Shown here: piece after piece, positions 11,234-21,278 of the stretch
Position numbering within the stretch: position 1 is the stretch's first letter
Layout: each line of letters begins with the position of its first letter
DNA from: Oppiella nova
Lineage: Eukaryota > Arthropoda > Arachnida > Sarcoptiformes > Oppiidae
Reading direction: 5' to 3'
NCBI GenBank assembly: GCA_905397405.1
Contig: CAJPVJ010000704.1
Location: 1-21,278, forward strand
DNA length: 21,278 nt
Made by a program: the position numbers and the translations under genes
The notes under the pieces: generated by a model
Seen by the model: the letters and a program-made list of their open reading frames with translations, nothing else
Databases searched by the model: none
What the model was told of the DNA's origin: nothing

Positions 11234-12679
11234 CTTACCTTTAATACATCTTGACTTAACTTACCTATATTAAACGAAAAAGGAGTTACTCTTATTGTTA
11301 GAGTTATTCTCTACATACTTATAGACTGTTTATTGATTTCGTTACTATGTTTTTGTTATTTAAATAGCATCTCTTAGATAACTTATGATCAATAGTTTAG
11401 GTTTCATTCATAGCTGTATTAATTAAACTGTATTATATATGTCCTTATAATACTAATTATACTGCATTTTACTATTTTTATTTAGTAAACAACTTTATAA
11501 CAGAATATAAAAATTATGATTATATATTAGTTTTATTAAATTTAATAAAATAATTATATTATAGTAATAAAGTTAATTATAAATGTGTTATTCTTCTAAT
11601 AGACATTTATATATTACTAAAAATAGCTATTTTTGTTTTTCGCAGATAAAAAATGTAACGAGCAAAAAAATCTATTTAAAAAATTGCACACAATTAATTA
11701 ACGTTAAAAACTACTTAAACATAGACTTTAAAGATTTAAAGAGTAGTTTAACCCACAGTACAGTACATTTGACACAAAAAAGCAATTTAATAACTTTTGG
11801 TCTACAGTTTTAATACACTAGTACAATATATGTAAGTAATATATTACAAGTTATGTAAATAAAGTATTGAATTCTTTATAAAGAACTTTAGTTAGTATAA
11901 ACCTCAGAGCAATATGTTATGTTTTTATATTTTTTCAATAATTTCGAAACTTTGAACTTAAATTCTTGAGCATTTTGTGCAGATTTGCATTATTTTCTAT
12001 TCAACTTAACTATATATTTATGAAACCCCCTTTTTATAAATATCTATAAATGTCTCATAGTGAATGCAATATCGTTGGGAATTATTTGGATACAAACATG
12101 TATTTCGAGATTCTCAGCAAAATTTCCATTAAAGTATAAAGATTTTTGGATAGGATTTTAAATAAAATATGATTGTATAGCTTTATTTCCTTATTCCTGT
12201 TCATAATACAGACATCTATTTTATGCACGAAATTATTACCCAATATAATGCCTTTTTATTTTTAGACCTTATAAACGAGGTATTGATGTTCGACTTAAAA
12301 CTCATGAAAGTTTTTAGTCAATATTTTATGACTTATATACTAATGATACATTAGGATATATTTATCAATACTACAAAGTATATAGAATTCTGAACTAAAA
12401 GTAAATATCTCAAAATAAATTATAAATAAAATTATTAAAGTAAATCATGTTTATCTTGACAAATAAAGTCGAGGATATAAAAAGCAATTAACACTATATA
12501 TATTTGTGATTTAAGTAAATCCACACAATATCCGGTATACATTATATATGAGATTCTCTATATAGACGTCATTACATTCGTTATGATTAGAGCCAAAACA
12601 GGCATGAATTGAAGCAAAAGATAAATTCAATTAAGTTATGGTATTAAACGAATATATTGTGTATTATCGGAGTAAAGGA

Positions 12680-12682
<3 letters not shown>

Positions 12683-12718
<36 letters not shown>
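12683..12718. repeat. (GA)18 microsatellite
   Basis: Uninterrupted GA dinucleotide tract, immediately beside the stop codon of the orphan minus frame at 12721-12966. Confidence 0.97.
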
Positions 12719-12721
<3 letters not shown>

Positions 12722-14145
12722 TAAATACAAGCAATAATTAGGGCATAAATATATCCCAAATTCTGTGCTAAAACCCATAGTAAAGTCAAAACGATGTGTC
12801 TATCGATTGAAGCAAATCTGCGAATAACTAATAAATCGATCGAAGAATAAACATAAATGTCTGTAACGGTAGTGAACACGAAATATGTACAGAAAAATAT
12901 TTTACAAAAATAAAATAATACACTATTAAGAGAAAGCAGAAAAAATCTACAAACAAATAGAGACACAAGAAAACACTATTTCTAATGTATTTCATATATT
13001 ATGCCTCAAATTGATTTCTTTTGGTGAGAAGTTTTCGCTTCAATCGACAAAAAGAGATTGAAAAATAAAATATACACTTATTTTGAGAGCGAAAATATTT
13101 TACAGTATTTTATTTCAAAGTCTGGATTTATATCCATTGTATAAATACTGTATTTTCTTCTTATGTAACATCACTTCAACCGTAAACTAAATATGTTTTA
13201 ACGTGTATTACAAATGTATATTTTTTCAAATCCATTTGAAGTCACATTCAATTAAATTTCAACAGATTGGAATATAATTTAGAGGCATTAGACAAAATTA
13301 TAAAAAATTTTGAGTCAAATATTATTCTATTTTATAAAATTTATATCTGGGTTAAAAAATGGTCGAACAAATGTAACAAGTACAGGTTTATTGTAATACT
13401 GTATGAATAATAAGGCTTTGCAAATTATTATAATAGTATGAATTAGTTTTCAACAATTTGTAAATTATTGACAAACACTTGAATCGTGTGATTTAAAACC
13501 ATTATTGAACAAGCAATATTTACACAATAAACACCATGGCAAAAATAATTGCAATAAAAATCAAATCAAATCTTATGACCATTGCAAATATACTGCTCAT
13601 ATTTTTTAATAATTTCTACTTAGTTAAAGTTATTTCATAAAGGTGTTATCTATAATTAACATTTTTATTATATAAAAGTTAATTTAATTTACCTATACCA
13701 AATAAATACTTCTCAAATTTCATTTAAAACTTTTTTCAGAAAATATAAATAAATTTAACATGACTTTAAAAAGTAAGTTTCAAAGTTATTTAATAAAAAG
13801 TATTTTGTAATATATTTTGAAACTTATTTTCATCAAATTTCATACACAAACTAATTTACTGTAAATATAACAGATTACGTGCTATTACTTTATGCCTACT
13901 TATTCTTGCGTTTTATGTATATTTACTATATTTACGTACAATTTATGTTTGACATTAAGTTTTAACAAAAGAGAAAAAATTTTGTTCAATTTATTCACTT
14001 AAGTGTTGATAATGTCTTAAACCTAACAACTCATCCATTAAAATACTAAAAATAATTGTAATGTATTTATCATTAAACGACTTTGCATTCATAAAAACAA
14101 TAGTTTTATTTCTAATTATTCTGTTAGAGAATATAAGACTTATTC

Positions 14146-14180
14146 TTATATATATATCTATATATATATATATACATATA
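14146..14180. repeat. (TA)n-rich run
   Basis: Nearly pure alternating TA sequence interrupted by CTA and ACA, in otherwise gene-free DNA. Confidence 0.85.
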
Positions 14181-14715
14181 AGTATAACATTTTCAAAACT
14201 ATACTTAACTTGAAAAATATAAATAGCTATAAACTCATATAGAAATATATTTTAAAATAAACTGCAATTTAATATATTTTTGACATACGATCTTATTTTA
14301 ATATAATTTTTAGGAAAATTATTTAACCGAAAAAATACTGTAATTTGAAATAAAATGCACAAAAGAATATAAATTATATTTTTGGTTTATTCTCTAATTT
14401 ATTACTTTTTTATGGATAAAATGTTTTGTCGTTAATATGAAAGAAAAATGTTATTTACGGATCAATTCTCAGATGAATTGCAATATAATTTCATTTGAAA
14501 ATATAATTATAGATAGATTTCTAAAACTTTTCCCGACACAAAAAAGTTTTCACAATTAATCAGACATTTCATACAGATCTGTATCAAATACCTGTTTGTC
14601 TGGGGCATGATTTGGTTCAAGATAATTTCCCACAAGTATATAAAATAAAGTGTTAATCAAATGTTTAGCAAGTCTTTTGTCGTATGTTTTGCGCGGGGAT
14701 ACAATTTATTGACTT

Positions 14716-15236
14716 TCATGTGACACCAAATACAATATTAAATACATCAAGAATTTAGTCATTAAATACGATTTGACAGTATTTTATTGGGCATTGGATG
14801 AGCAACACATTTATCACAATTAGTGGACAGCCATTAGAGTTGCCTACAAAAAACGGATGGCTTGGTATCACTCGCAGAAAAACCTGTAACTTATGGTATT
14901 GTAAGCAACAAATGAGTCGTTAGAATAGGAGAGAGAAAATGGGAGAAAACTAAAGAATTTTTTTAAAAATGGGATCTTTTTCTGTTCGTAACAAATGCAC
15001 CAAAAGAGATGGTATTATCTATCTGTTTGGTCGTCCATTCAATCTTATAAACGACTCGTTTTATAATGAGATCCCAGATTTTTCTTGATACTATTTTTTA
15101 TAGATATATTTCTTTAGTCCTTTGAACTTCCATTTGACTATAAATTTCTTATATCTAATTGTGAACTAATGATACAAATCGGACTCATTTTAAAGCAACT
15201 ATTCTTTTAAATCAGATCTCTCTCTCTCTCTCTCTC
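14716..15236. repeat. Tandem duplication 3, copy 1 (~521 bp)
   Basis: Starts TCATGTGACACCAAATACAA and ends in a (CT)10 tract. It matches 15271-15806 with a few substitutions, a 3-bp indel, a 4-bp indel and a different tract length. It contains the open island 14755-14923. An inverted copy of its internal segment 14898-14934 follows its right end. Confidence 0.93.
14755..14923. other. Short open island in duplication 3, copy 1
   Basis: GC-richer stretch open on both strands. The plus ORF is ATG 14798 to TAG 14921-14923, 41 residues including LPTKNGWLGITRRKTCNLWY. The minus frame spans 14755-14919, 54 codons without an ATG at its start, including VFLRVIPSHPFFVGNSNG. Copy 2 differs in the ORF core by an in-frame 3-bp insertion and two substitutions. 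Both substitutions are synonymous in the minus frame; one changes Ile to Met in the plus frame. No family is recognised. Confidence 0.28.
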
Positions 15237-15267
15237 CTATTCTAACGACTCATTTGTTGCTTACAAT
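14898..15267. repeat. Inverted repeat pair (arms 14898-14934 and 15231-15267)
   Basis: The left arm begins ATTGTAAGCAACAAATGAGT and the right arm is its exact reverse complement, ending ATTTGTTGCTTACAAT. The match is at least 37 bp. The left arm recurs in copy 2 (from 15456) but the right arm does not, so the right arm is specific to the junction between the two tandem copies. Confidence 0.92.
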
Positions 15268-15270
15268 CAA

Positions 15271-15769
15271 TCATGTGACACCAAATACAATATTAAATAC
15301 ATCAAGAATTTAGTCATTAAATACGATTTGACAGTATTTTATTGGGCATTGGATGAGCAACACATTTATCACAATTAGTGGACAGCCATTAGAGTTGTTG
15401 CCTACAAAAAACGGATGGCTTGGTATGACTCGAAGAAAAACCTGTAACTTATGGTATTGTAAGCAACAAATGAGTCGTTAGAATAGGAGAGAGAAAAAGG
15501 GAGAAAACTAAAGAATTTTTTTAAAAATGGGATCTTTTTCTGTTCGTAACAAATGCACCAAAAGAGATGGTATTATCTGTTTGGTCGTCCATTCAATCTT
15601 ATAAACGACTCGTTTTATAATGAGATCCCAGATTTTTCTTGATACTATTTTTTATAGATATATTTTTTCTTTAGTCCTTTGAACTTCCATTTGACTATAA
15701 ATTTCTTATATCTAATTGTGAACTAATGACATAAATCGGACTCATTTTAAAGCAACTATTCTTTTAAAT

Positions 15770-15806
<37 letters not shown>
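15271..15806. repeat. Tandem duplication 3, copy 2 (~536 bp)
   Basis: Second direct copy of 14716-15236, ending in a longer (CT)n tract (15774-15806). Its version of the small plus ORF is 15353-15481, with one extra Leu codon. It lacks the inverted arm found after copy 1. Confidence 0.93.
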
Positions 15807-15810
<4 letters not shown>

Positions 15811-16147
15811 AAAAATATAATGAATAAAAAATTCGTCTATTTTTAGCCAAAGATTGAAAACTGAGTACTGAATAGACACACAAAGCCGTGAAAAAGTGAA
15901 CGCAATCTTAAATTTCTTGTATAAAAACGACGAGAAAATTTAAATAAATAAATATTTCTCACTATTTGCTTATAAGGGAAATCATTCTCTATTCAAATCA
16001 ATTCAAATGTTATTATTGGGAAAAATTTGATAAATTCTTTAGAGAATAATCTCCGCAAAAAGACCAACAAATTGTAATTCAAAAAACTTAAAAACCTATT
16101 TTTAAGGGACAAACAAAACAAAAAAGTTTTTCTCGTCTTTCTTCTTG
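15807..16147. other. Spacer between duplications 3 and 4
   Basis: AT-rich DNA with no ORF, RNA gene or repeat that I can support. Confidence 0.5.
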
Positions 16148-16816
16148 AGACACATTTTCTGATATAAAGCAGAGCTCAGGAAATCATATTATTATCCATC
16201 ACTTGATTGTAAGCAAAAACAAAAATTTTTCAGTGAGTGCTGTCTAATGGCATATCAATCAAAATTGAGAAAAAATAAATTACACACTACTTTTTAAACT
16301 AAACATGAAAAAATTTCATTGCAATAATAGTATTAAATATGTTAATAAATTACTGGAGTATCACTGAAAATGTTAAAAATAATAATTTAAATAATTTATA
16401 AAAATTTAACAAATACAATAATTTCAAAATAAATTTATTAAATTAAGCTCTATATTCTTTAATAATTTAATTAAAAATTGAATATAATCACAATAAATTA
16501 AAAATGAAATTATAAAATATAAATCTCACCGATTCTTGAGATGAAGAATTTGTTGAATAAATTGAAACAAATGGTCGAAAGTTTGTTCAAAAAGTAATAC
16601 AACACATAATACAATATGAGAAAAACAATGTAAAAACTAATGGAAGTGTATGGTACACACACTTTTCACATTTTTAATATAAGTACAGAGATATCAAACA
16701 TATTAGTGTTTTGTTATCGACACAAATGTAAAAAATCGAGAATATATTTATTTTCACTCTTCAATAGACTTGTGTAACACTGGCTCTCATTGTAGTCAAT
16801 GGCATGAATGGTATGA
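16148..16816. repeat. Tandem duplication 4, copy 1 (669 bp)
   Basis: Begins AGACACATTTTCTGATATAA and ends GGCATGAATGGTATGA, with the second copy starting immediately after. The copies differ by substitutions and short indels only. Confidence 0.94.
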
Positions 16817-17478
16817 AGACACATTTTCTGATATAAAGCAGAGCTCAGGAAATCATATTATTATCCATCACTTGATTGTAAGCAAAAACAAAAATTTTTC
16901 AGTGAGTGCTGTCTAATGGCATATCAATCAAAATTGAGAAAAATAAATTACACACTACTTTTTAAACTAAACATGAAAAAATCTCATTGCAATAATAGTA
17001 TTAAATATGTTAATAGATTACTGGAGTATAATAATAATTGAAATAATTTATAAAAATTTGACAAATACAATAATTTCAAAATAAATTTATTAAATTAAGC
17101 TCTATATTCTTTAAAAATTTAATTAAAAATTGAATATAATCACAATAAATTAACAATGAAATTATAAAATATAAATCTCACCGATTCTTGAGATGAAGAA
17201 TTTGTTGAATAAATTGAAACAAATGGTTGAAAGTTTGTTCAAAAAGTAATACAACACATAATACAGCAAAACAGAGATATGAGAAAAACAATGTAAAATC
17301 TAATGGAAGTGTATGGCACACACACTTTTCACATTTTTAATATAAGTACAGATATCAAACATATTAGTGTTTTGTTATCGACACAAATGTAAAAAATCGA
17401 GAATATATTTATTTTCACTCTTCAATAGACTTGTGTAACACTGGCTCTCATTGTAGTCAATGGCATGAATGGTATGAA
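16817..17478. repeat. Tandem duplication 4, copy 2 (~662 bp)
   Basis: Abuts copy 1 directly. Its right edge continues into unique sequence (ATGCGTGGAATCAC), so the natural neighbour of this end is preserved here, while copy 1 is cut off at the junction. Confidence 0.94.
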
Positions 17479-17706
17479 TGCGTGGAATCACTTTCGCAGT
17501 GAAGACTGGATTCATATGTGAGACTAAACTATAGACACGAATGACTGAAGTATTTGAGAGTAAACGCCAAAAATGTGAGACCAATGAGAGAGTGAGGAGT
17601 GAATGAGGAGTGAATGAGAGAGCAAAAGAGAGAATGAGAGAGAAAAGGGGAGAGAGAGAGAGAGAGAGACAAGTGAATACAGATTCTGTATAACAGAATC
17701 ACAGAA
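17375..17706 (-). other. Open frame, possibly an exon or chance
   Basis: Frame open for about 110 codons. Its first part is a Leu-Ser run produced by the (CT)n tract. Its last ~70 codons have a less biased composition, for example RLLSNTSVIRVYSLVSHMNP and KVIPRIHTIHAIDYNESQCY. The only internal Met is in SHMNPV. It crosses the right boundary of duplication 4, so the first copy holds only its downstream part. No domain, signal peptide or clear splice site is recognised. Confidence 0.2.
17650..17669. repeat. (GA)n microsatellite
   Basis: Short GA tract inside a broader purine-rich stretch (about 17580-17670). Confidence 0.9.
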
Positions 17707-18216
17707 TTATATGATGTGTTTGGAGTGTATTATAGAGAAGGCATAGCATTCACCCCAAAGTGATTGCCTTATCATTTGTAACTAATTCCATGCAATCTTT
17801 ACAAATAACTATTAATTCGCTGTATATTTACAGGTATTTAAGTATATATTTTTTCAAACAACTTCATTCATAGCGAGATTCAAATGCTTTGCGTAAATAA
17901 AGCATAAAATCTAGAAAAGAAATTTTATTTATATATACAAAATGTTGGCATACAATTTGTTGTAATTTGGGAATATGTTGTCAAAACAAAATTATTCTGT
18001 TTAAACAAAACTCATTAAATTTGTATTATTATTGCTAAATTCAAAATAATGTTAAGTAAATATCGCTGTAAATCATTAAAATTGAATGTCGTGTGTATTT
18101 ATATTTATCAATACATTTATTTATATTTATATTTTGGTACCTTTTAAATTTATAGTCAATAAAAATATTGATAGAAGGTTATTATTAAAAATAACCATGA
18201 TATAAACATTTTTAAT

Positions 18217-18247
<31 letters not shown>

Positions 18248-18500
18248 ACTATTGAAAGTGTGTTAACTTAATTAAAATATACAGTAAATTTTAGTGTTAA
18301 TTAATAAAATATAAAACCACATTTGTTTTATTAAATTTATTTTTAATGACTCATTCTTATAACATTTTACTATATTTTGCATTACATATAACTAGATTAT
18401 TTCTTTAACTTAAGACCACAAATAAACCAAAATAACACAAAAGCCAAAGCAAACCCTAGGCCCCTAATGGACAAGGGAGTCCAGTCGGTGGTGTGTGTTT
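17707..18500. other. Gene-free flank upstream of the secreted-protein gene
   Basis: AT-rich sequence with one (GA)n tract at 18219-18247. A slightly GC-richer stretch (about 18440-18500) leads into the TATA box and is probably proximal promoter. No ORF is supported. Confidence 0.5.
18219..18247. repeat. (GA)n microsatellite
   Basis: Uninterrupted GA dinucleotide tract about 290 bp upstream of the TATA box of the secreted-protein gene. Confidence 0.95.
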
Positions 18501-18508
18501 TATAAAAG
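18501..18508 (+). promoter_or_regulatory. TATA box of the secreted-protein gene
   Basis: TATAAAAG is followed about 38 bp downstream by an initiator-like TCATTT (18537-18542). The start codon of the three-exon gene is a further ~155 bp on. Position and sequence fit a TATA-type promoter, which often drives tissue-restricted or highly expressed genes. Confidence 0.6.
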
Positions 18509-18610
18509 TTATTATGGGAGCTAGTAGTTTTGTATTTCATTTAGCCGACGTACAGTTTATGCATATTGAATGTCAAAAAACAAATCTGGAGTGTCTTATA
18601 AGTTATTCTA

Positions 18611-18655
18611 GTATTTCAATGTTTTAAAACTTAAAGTAAAATTTTTTTTTTATAG
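18611..18655 (+). other. Possible 5' UTR intron (45 bp)
   Basis: A GTATTT donor and a poly-T/TATAG acceptor flank 45 bp upstream of the start codon. An ATG at 18570 opens a short upstream ORF that ends whether or not this intron is removed. The length is short for an intron, so this is tentative. Confidence 0.3.
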
Positions 18656-18694
18656 TCATTAAACACATACTGTTTATAACACTAACTTATCAAA

Positions 18695-19474
18695 ATGATT
18701 TATAAAATAACATTTTTGGTTATAGGTGGGTAATTAAAAATATGTTTAATGTATAAATTTCTCAAAAAATAATTATTTTTCAATCACAAATAGTCAGCAC
18801 AATGTTTTACAGCGGCAATGTCAATGCTCAAGGTTTTTATGCAAACATTATCAAAAATGTGAATATGGTATTTACAATTTTTACATTCATAGCCAAACAA
18901 TTGTTTCTGGGATCGGTATCATACACATGCAATGGAAAGGGTGGCATCAAAAATTACAACCATATTAGTACCTACTCGCGTGACCAGGCTTGTAGCCCGA
19001 CTAGTGACACATCTATTAGCGATAACCTAGTAAATTTTGATGGCAATGGTACTAGTTCTGTTAGTTCACTGACGGAGTTAGCAAGTAGCCATTACCCTGC
19101 TGAATCTGGTATTATAATCTATAATTTATCCAAATTTTGTAATATTAATCTAGTTTCTACCATTTCAAATATAACATTTTAAATACTGTATTTCTTATTG
19201 TATAGGAATGACACGTTTTGAAAATTTATACCTGGCTACATCTGGACCGTTAGAAGGCAAATATATATATTCGAGAGAAGTGAACTTGGATGAGGCCAAT
19301 TTGAAAAAGTGTTCATCTGCCCTTGCTTATTCATATGTACCCACACAGTCAGCCGATTTGATTGTCAGTGATATATTAGACCTCAATGTATTGATAAGCC
19401 CTACCGGTGCTTACGATGCCTTTGCAAAAACACCTGGTGCAACTATCTGTACTGGAAATGGATACTTTTTATAG
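18695..19474 (+). CDS. Putative secreted four-cysteine protein, 204 aa, 3 exons, family unknown
   Basis: Exons are 18695-18725, 18794-19108 and 19206-19474. The introns of 68 and 97 bp have GT-AG ends (GTGGGT...AAATAG, GTATTA...TGTATAG) and both split a codon after its first base. The joined frame starts with a signal peptide (MIYKITFLVIVSTM; likely cleavage after A22 in NVNA-QGF). A second hydrophobic stretch at ~34-52 could be a buried helix or a membrane anchor. The mature part has four cysteines (C56, C77, C151, C197), enough for two disulfides, and a sequon at N95 (NGT). It then has an acidic, Ser-rich middle and a C-terminal half containing PLEGKYIYSREVNLDEA and ending GNGYFL. A TATA box lies upstream and poly(A) signals downstream. 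No domain is recognised. Export is inferred from the N-terminus; the function is unknown. Confidence 0.82.
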
Positions 19475-19555
19475 TTTATTATAGTTTATTAATCTGCATT
19501 AGAAATTATATGCTTTATTTAATTATTTTGCATTGTATTTGTGTACTAGATTAAT

Positions 19556-19565
19556 AATAAATAAA
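19556..19565 (+). terminator. Poly(A) signals
   Basis: Two overlapping AATAAA hexamers (19556-19561 and 19560-19565) lie 82 bp after the stop codon of the secreted-protein gene, which is a normal distance for 3'-end formation. Confidence 0.75.
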
Positions 19566-21278
19566 CTTCAATTTTTCCACTTATAAAGTACATATTTATT
19601 TCATTAGTTTTAATTGAATAATTTTTAATTTAATTTTAAAATTAATATTTTATTGAATGGAATTAAATTATTTATTTTGTTTAATTTTATTAAAATTTCA
19701 GCAATAAATTATCAAAATTATATAAATATTAATTTTGTAATTGTGTAAATGTAATATTATTTACCCATATGTCAATGAATTTTATAGATCTTAAATGTGT
19801 TAACATTATATCAATAACTGTTAATTTCATTATAATTTTCACACATTTTTCATTTCATTTTTATGAGACTTTTGTGTTAATTGTAATTGTTTTTAAATAA
19901 AATAAATTATTAATTTTCCATAATAAGATTATTTCAAAATAAATGTCTTAAACATAATTAAAATATACATTTATTTTTCCAACAAAATCTAAAAGTGTCA
20001 ACATTAAATCATTTCTAGCAATTGAATTGTCATCCAATACACTGTGAAATGTAAATAAAGTATTAGGAAAACACACACAAAACATATAACATAACAATAA
20101 AATTCACGTAAAATTCTTTAAAATAATTTATTTGTCACCAAATAATATATTTTTTCAATTCTTGAAATCTACAAAATTCTATTCAATTCGTGATTCGTGT
20201 TGTGATTATAAGAGCATTAATATCGTTATAATCGCATCAAATAGTAGAGGGAATGGTAGGAAAGGGAGCAGATATGGCCAGACATATAGAAATCGAAAAT
20301 GGATTCTAAAACTTGTTTGATTACTTTTATATGAGATTATACTTTACAATAAGACTTTTTCGTGAACCACTTTTTCATGACTGATGTCATCTTATTTATC
20401 ACTAAAATAACTATTATTTTGTGAAGTTTTCCGCTCAAAAAAAGTTTTACTTTTATATGAAGACTATTAAGAAATTATTGTCAAAACTGACCGCAAAATA
20501 ACATTAACAACATATTAGATATCGATCGCAAATGTAAAGCATTATACTTCTATTGACTGCATTATATATTCAGAAAAATATGTAATAAAATTGACATTAA
20601 TGTTATAAAAAAAAGTCAATAATATATAAAGCTAGAATAAAGTCCTAATGTTAATACTATTTTAGTACACTATACAAGTTGTTTGAGATTAAAATCTTTA
20701 TTAACACATACGGCTTATAATGTCTGAACACATGTTTATTCTACATATTAAAGAGTGAAATATGCTTTAAATGGCAAACAATGTCTTAATCACAACCGAT
20801 GAATGCCTTATGTTTTTCAATAATATCATACATTATTGGATATGCATTATCCAGTAGAGTATGAATTTAATAATAGTTGACTTCTGTTGTACAACACATT
20901 AATTCACTTCAAATTTTCATATATTTATAAATAATTCAAAATAATTCTTTTGAAAACCTACGCTAATGTATACATAAAATATATTATCGACTAAAATGTT
21001 TTATTAAAGATATTAAACATCTAAAATAAGATAATAAACAGACTAATAAAAAGTATGACTGACCAGTTTCCATACACTTGTGTGCCCTGATCATATAGAC
21101 TCTATAATATTGTCTAATTAGTGTTACATATACAAAGTGGGTAGTGTTGTCAATGAGATGTAAATAAATTTAAACAAATAAAAATAAAATGAATAAAAAG
21201 GGCTCTACTATACTATTGGCTCGTATAACAGAATTAGTGTTATATAAGAAATTTCCTGTTGTTTTTCATCTGAAAACA
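19566..21278. other. AT-rich right end, no gene seen
   Basis: No supported ORF, RNA gene or long repeat. The 62-codon plus frame at 20132-20320 starts with TTG and has no recognisable feature. The sequence around 20220-20310 is slightly GC-richer, but no strand reads as a convincing exon. Confidence 0.5.

Larger units (their letters stand above)
9266..11823. repeat. Tandem duplication 2, copy B (~2.56 kb)
   Basis: Second direct copy of 6735-9113. It differs by scattered substitutions, a ~42-bp extra segment near 9561-9602, a ~12-bp extra segment near 10335, an inverted 8-mer at 10021-10032, and a rearranged stretch at 11159-11370. That stretch replaces copy-A sequence with a 74-bp internal repeat followed by unique DNA. 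The edges match copy A. Confidence 0.93.
11824..14715. other. Intergenic AT-rich region, no supported gene
   Basis: Contains a (GA)n tract, an AT dinucleotide run and one 81-codon minus frame (12721-12966). That frame lacks ATG initiation at its start and any recognisable domain. Nothing else stands out. Confidence 0.5.

Noticed and set aside
11583-11813. 76-codon plus-strand frame at the end of copy B
   Set aside because: The equivalent stretch in copy A has a one-base frameshift and there is no domain; an acceptor-like TTTTTCGCAG near its middle was not enough to call an exon.
6735-11823. A transposon present in two copies
   Set aside because: No terminal repeats, transposase, reverse transcriptase, poly(A) end or target-site duplication; the copies are adjacent and in the same orientation.
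14898-15267. MITE with long terminal inverted repeats
   Set aside because: The right arm is absent from the second tandem copy and no flanking target-site duplication is visible; a duplication-junction foldback explains it better.
18869-18893. A 25-bp GT-AG intron inside exon 2 of the secreted-protein gene
   Set aside because: It is too short, and its removal would break the reading frame that otherwise joins perfectly to exon 3.

Overview
The window is eukaryotic nuclear DNA. It is very AT-rich, has long non-coding stretches, and its coding exons are split by GT-AG introns. The strongest gene is a rhodopsin-class receptor of the arthropod RYamide / neuropeptide Y-like type. Together with introns as short as 68-97 bp beside one of nearly 4 kb, this points to an arthropod. 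A chelicerate such as a mite is my best guess, but the sequence does not prove it.

Layout. Positions 1-5749 (minus strand) hold four exons of the receptor. Its C-terminal end runs off the left edge and its start codon is at 5749. Intron 2 is about 3.9 kb and contains a 565-bp tandem duplication and a small GC-rich island. Positions 5770-6734 show no gene. Positions 6735-11823 are two direct copies of a 2.4-2.5 kb unit. Each copy contains a decayed multi-membrane-span reading frame with the same in-frame TGA, and a short GC-richer island open on both strands. Positions 11824-14715 look intergenic. Positions 14716-15806 are two copies of a ~0.52 kb unit whose junction carries a 37-39 bp inverted copy of an internal segment. 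Positions 16148-17478 are two abutting copies of a ~665-bp unit. Positions 18501-19565 (plus strand) hold a compact three-exon gene with a TATA box and poly(A) signals. It encodes a 204-residue putatively secreted four-cysteine protein that I cannot assign to a family. No gene is visible from 19566 to the end.

The two confident genes lie on opposite strands about 13 kb apart, and nothing suggests they are co-regulated. The most unusual large-scale property is four separate two-copy tandem duplications within about 15 kb. This could be real local duplication. It could also be uncollapsed haplotypes placed in series by an assembler. I found no complete transposon, CRISPR array, rRNA or tRNA. 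Several ORFs in the AT-rich DNA are chance or low-complexity frames.
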